Source of the DNA: a bacterium
Lineage (GTDB): Bacteria; UBA6262; WVXT01
Direction of reading: 5' to 3'
Length of the DNA: 8,033 bases
Assembly (NCBI GenBank): GCA_035530055.1
Contig: DATKVN010000060.1
Span: 1 to 8,033 of the forward strand
Shown here one piece after another: positions 6,135-8,033 of the stretch; position 1 is the first letter of the stretch, and every line of letters starts with the position of its first letter. The translations under genes and the position numbers were made by a program. The notes beneath the pieces are model-generated. The model saw only the letters and a program-made list of their open reading frames with translations. It was not told the DNA's origin and made no database searches.

Positions 6135-6162
6135 ATTATACTTTCTCTCAGGATTTCGTCAA
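6135..6162 (-). promoter_or_regulatory. Sigma70 promoter of the tRNA-PHP-TPR unit
   Basis: The minus strand has TTGACG (6162-6157), a 16-nt spacer and a perfect TATAAT (6140-6135). Transcription should start near 6128, giving a leader of about 54 nt before the tRNA 5' end. This is the best promoter in the window, and no separate promoter fits in the 25 nt between the tRNA and the PHP gene. Confidence 0.85.
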
Positions 6163-6273
6163 GAAATTTTTTACCTCAAGTCTACTAAAGTGCCATAAAT
6201 TCCTACATAAAATAAAAAATCCCAAATCACTTTTATTTTTCAAGCAGATTCGAGATTTCGTCTATCCTTTTTG
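6163..6273. other. AT-rich spacer with no gene seen
   Basis: Between the tRNA promoter and the next terminator, this stretch is A/T rich and carries no hairpin, repeat or coding frame that I can support. It is part of the 347-nt interval 6075-6421 between the tRNA and the PorV/PorQ-family gene, which otherwise holds the promoter, a terminator and a possible very small peptide gene. Confidence 0.6.
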
Positions 6274-6308
6274 TAAATAAAAGTTACTCAGGACTTCAAT
6301 CCCTGAGT
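6274..6308 (-). terminator. Intrinsic terminator of the beta-helix/PorV-type unit
   Basis: A 7-bp perfect stem ACTCAGG (6308-6302) with CCTGAGT (6292-6286), extendable by one G-T pair, is followed on the minus strand by AACTTTTATTTA. It lies 18 nt after the stop of the small hydrophobic frame and separates this unit from the tRNA promoter. Confidence 0.65.
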
Positions 6309-6325
6309 TGAGGCTCTGGATTTCT

Positions 6326-6388
6326 TTATTTTCCTACCATGCACAAAGCGATGAGAAGGAGTATTATAAGGATTAATGCCATTTCCAT
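6326..6388 (-). CDS. Possible 18-20 residue hydrophobic peptide
   Basis: A tiny frame of 20 codons begins MEMALILIILL and ends CMVGK before TAA (6328-6326). Almost the whole peptide is one hydrophobic helix, long enough to cross a membrane, ending in a lysine. Two starts are possible: ATG at 6388 has AAGGA only 2 nt away, while ATG at 6382 has the same AAGGA at 8 nt, a normal spacing, giving an 18-residue peptide. It lies 39 nt behind the PorV/PorQ-family stop and just before a terminator, so it would be the last gene of that unit. Its shortness means it could be chance; support is the ribosome site, the position before the terminator and the uniform hydrophobicity. No known family is recognised. 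Confidence 0.35.
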   Translation of the reverse strand: MEMALILIILLLIALCMVGK

Positions 6389-6421
6389 TGTCCTTTTGAA
6401 CAGCTCTATTTCCCCCGCTAT

Positions 6422-7348
6422 CTATTTTCCCCAGCTAAAAGTAAGAGCAAATCTGTGGAGATTTCCCAGGTCATGAGAACTAAAGGCATAATCCACAGTG
6501 AAAAATCTTATTTTCAGTCCTATTCCACAGGTGAAAGTTTGCAAATGGTTAATTCCCGCCCTCAAATCTACCCTTTTCAAAGAAGGCGAAGTAACCCTTT
6601 CCCAGGGAGAAACTTCCAACCCGGCACAGAAGTATGCCTTCTCATCAGGGAGCTTGTTGATATCTGCAGTCAGGGTGAGGTGGTTAGAGAATGTCTTCAA
6701 TGCCACACCACCTTTGAAATTCATATCATACACATCGGGGTCATCTCTTAGAGTCACCTTTGGCTGCAAGACATTTTGCACGGCTAAACCAATGTTCAAT
6801 ACATCTAAGGGCTGATAAAGTATCCCCAAATCTATTCCCTGTCCATTCCCTGAATATTTCATCACTCGCTCATGAATCAGTTTTAAACTTGCTCCCAGGG
6901 AGAGCTGCCCATAAATTCTATTTGCGTAAGAAATAATTACCGCATTCTTGAATATCGACTTATTTATGCCAATCACATTTCCGGTGCCGTCAACTTCTTC
7001 ATACCCTCCGGAATGGAAGAGAACATCGGAAATAGCTAAAGTCCCCAGCCACCCCAGGGGATGAACATAAGAAAGAAAATTATAACTCGTCTGTTCGAAG
7101 AAGGGAGCATACATGGCAAGGAACTGCTGTTCATTAATCTGCGTTAAGCCTGCAGGGTTCCAATAAGGCGCGCTCGCCTCATTTGCCAGTGCCACATATG
7201 CTCCCCCCATTGCTAAAGACCTTGCTCCTGCTCCATACTGCAAATAGTCATTGGCCATTCCGTAGTAATTATCTGCCCCGAGAAGTTGCCACTCCATCCC
7301 TAAAATCAATACAGAAACAAGAAATATTCTAAGGATTATTTTTTTCAT
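6422..7348 (-). CDS. PorV/PorQ-family outer-membrane protein (UPF0164-like)
   Basis: A 308-residue barrel protein related to FadL-type channels. Residues 1-25 are a signal peptide (MKKIILRIFL start, cleavage expected near LLGA). Immediately after comes the family signature: GAGARSLAMGGAYVALA at about 39-55 and SAPYWNPAGLTQI at about 59-71. The rest is regular amphipathic strands ending FALTFSWGK. In Bacteroidota PorV carries cargo of the type IX secretion system to the surface and PorQ has a related role; in other phyla the same family is common without the full system, so function is inferred only loosely. I chose ATG at 7348. A TTG at 7375 would add nine residues overlapping the upstream gene and put charged MLLLNRRRY before the signal peptide. 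The chosen start lies 10 nt after the upstream stop with a weak ribosome site (AGG), consistent with coupled translation. Confidence 0.87.
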   Translation of the reverse strand: MKKIILRIFLVSVLILGMEWQLLGADNYYGMANDYLQYGAGARSLAMGGAYVALANEASAPYWNPAGLTQINEQQFLAMYAPFFEQTSYNFLSYVHPLGWLGTLAISDVLFHSGGYEEVDGTGNVIGINKSIFKNAVIISYANRIYGQLSLGASLKLIHERVMKYSGNGQGIDLGILYQPLDVLNIGLAVQNVLQPKVTLRDDPDVYDMNFKGGVALKTFSNHLTLTADINKLPDEKAYFCAGLEVSPWERVTSPSLKRVDLRAGINHLQTFTCGIGLKIRFFTVDYAFSSHDLGNLHRFALTFSWGK

Positions 7349-7358
7349 ATATCTACGC

Positions 7359-8033
7359 CTATTTAGCAACAGCAATCTTCCTTAACATATGTCTCTTCTC
7401 TTTCTCCACCCAGATGCGACAGATATAACCTCCATTTGCCACCACTTTTCCAGAGAGATTCCTTCCATCCCAGGGAACGCTGTTATCTTCCTTACCACCG
7501 TTTCCTCCTGACCGATAATTCTCCTGCCAGACCTGTTGACCGAGGAGGTCGTAAATTGTAATAATTACATTAGAAGGTTCCTCTAAATCATATTCTATGA
7601 GAGTTTCCTCTTTACCCGCGCGGAAGGGATTGGGTCGATTGAGAACTCCGTCCACGCCATCGCTCTGGGATTCAGTTTCTGGTGGATTCTCCGATGCGGA
7701 ATCTGGTTTTGCTGGATCGTCATAAACAGGGAGAGATTCTCCCGCTCCGTAAGCGCCCATCTCAACCCCATTCTCTCCAGTACCTTTACAGGGAGAATCC
7801 GGCAGCAAATGAAAATCACGGTTTGCAAAATCTATAAATTTTGGGTCTTGAGAAATACAATACAAACCCCTTCCATCCTCACTCTGATAATCAGAAACAG
7901 ATTTCCATTCCCCTCCATAGCGCACACACATCGACGCATCAGCAGCATTATACCAGTCGTTGTAGTCATCATTAGTAGAAGAATTTATTCCCATGAGCAC
8001 ACCCACTGAATCATTGCTTGAATAACCAATATT
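7359..8033 (-). CDS. Secreted beta-helix protein with C-terminal FlgD-like Ig domain, 5' end cut by window edge
   Basis: The frame is open from the right edge to TAG at 7361-7359, leaving 224 visible residues; the N-terminus is outside the window. A GTG at 8006 is internal, since nine codons before it are open and continue the same kind of sequence. Residues about 1-95 look like the end of a parallel beta-helix, with the typical closing phrase DPKFIDFANRDFHLLPDSPC...GAYG seen in pectate-lyase-like/DUF1565 surface proteins. Residues about 96-129 are an acidic Pro/Ser/Glu linker. Residues about 130-224 are a FlgD-type Ig fold: NRPNPFRAG, IEYDLEEPSNVIITIYDLLGQQV, VPWDGRNLSGKVVANGGYICRI. Such C-terminal domains are common on exported proteins and resemble type IX sorting domains. 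It is followed 10 nt later by the PorV/PorQ-family gene, which suggests a joint role at the cell surface. Confidence 0.85.
   Translation of the reverse strand, partial: NIGYSSNDSVGVLMGINSSTNDDYNDWYNAADASMCVRYGGEWKSVSDYQSEDGRGLYCISQDPKFIDFANRDFHLLPDSPCKGTGENGVEMGAYGAGESLPVYDDPAKPDSASENPPETESQSDGVDGVLNRPNPFRAGKEETLIEYDLEEPSNVIITIYDLLGQQVWQENYRSGGNGGKEDNSVPWDGRNLSGKVVANGGYICRIWVEKEKRHMLRKIAVAK

Noticed and set aside
5879-6280. Plus-strand open frame of 133 codons containing GGIRTPDKRFRKPLLYPSELR
   Set aside because: This is the translated antisense of tRNA-Arg, a well-known source of spurious proteins; it also overlaps the PHP gene start and the promoter.
7349-7375. Upstream TTG start for the PorV/PorQ-family gene
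   Set aside because: It would overlap the preceding gene and place LLLNRRRY before an already complete signal peptide; the ATG at 7348 fits better.

Overview
The window is an unremarkable-looking piece of a Gram-negative-type bacterial chromosome in which every supported gene lies on the minus strand. The gene set is: C-terminal part of a secreted beta-helix protein with a FlgD-like Ig domain, a PorV/PorQ-family outer-membrane protein, an alginate-export-like porin, a small outer-membrane beta-barrel, a cytoplasmic GH57 glycoside hydrolase, a PHP-domain phosphoesterase, a YfgM-like TPR protein and tRNA-Arg(CCU). This mix, together with the moderate base composition, points to an uncultured bacterial phylum with a diderm envelope (for example the Omnitrophota, WOR-3, Aerophobota or KSB1-type lineages). 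That placement is inference; the window holds no phylogenetic marker strong enough to decide it. No mobile element, CRISPR array or defence gene was found.

Reading along the minus strand from the right edge: (1) 8033-6326 holds a beta-helix/FlgD-Ig protein cut by the window edge, the PorV/PorQ-family protein 10 nt behind it, a possible 18-20 residue hydrophobic peptide, and a hairpin terminator at 6308-6274. (2) 6162-4581 looks like one complete transcription unit: a near-consensus sigma70 promoter, tRNA-Arg(CCU), a PHP-domain gene 25 nt after the tRNA, a TPR membrane protein whose ATG abuts the PHP stop codon, and a terminator. (3) 4602-1 holds the porin, the 172-residue barrel protein, the GH57 enzyme 5 nt behind that, and the start of a small two-helix membrane protein running off the left edge.

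The most unusual content is non-coding. Three of the spacers on the envelope-gene side are built of palindromes. Spacer 4405-4560 in front of the porin is a chain of six short perfect hairpins, four of them enclosed by a 7-bp closing stem, one strand of which can instead pair with the porin's Shine-Dalgarno sequence. Spacer 3012-3169 in front of the small barrel gene is a 63-bp tandem repeat (2.5 copies) made of four contiguous palindromes, with a base-pair-preserving change between copies. Spacer 217-259 is a 43-bp nested inverted repeat in front of the small membrane protein. These could be a dispersed palindromic repeat family, RNA leader elements, or both.

Functionally, the right end encodes surface/secreted proteins, the middle pairs a tRNA with a phosphoesterase and an inner-membrane TPR protein, and the left end pairs outer-membrane channels with a carbohydrate-active enzyme. 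A link between porin and GH57 in glycan uptake and use is a guess from gene order only.
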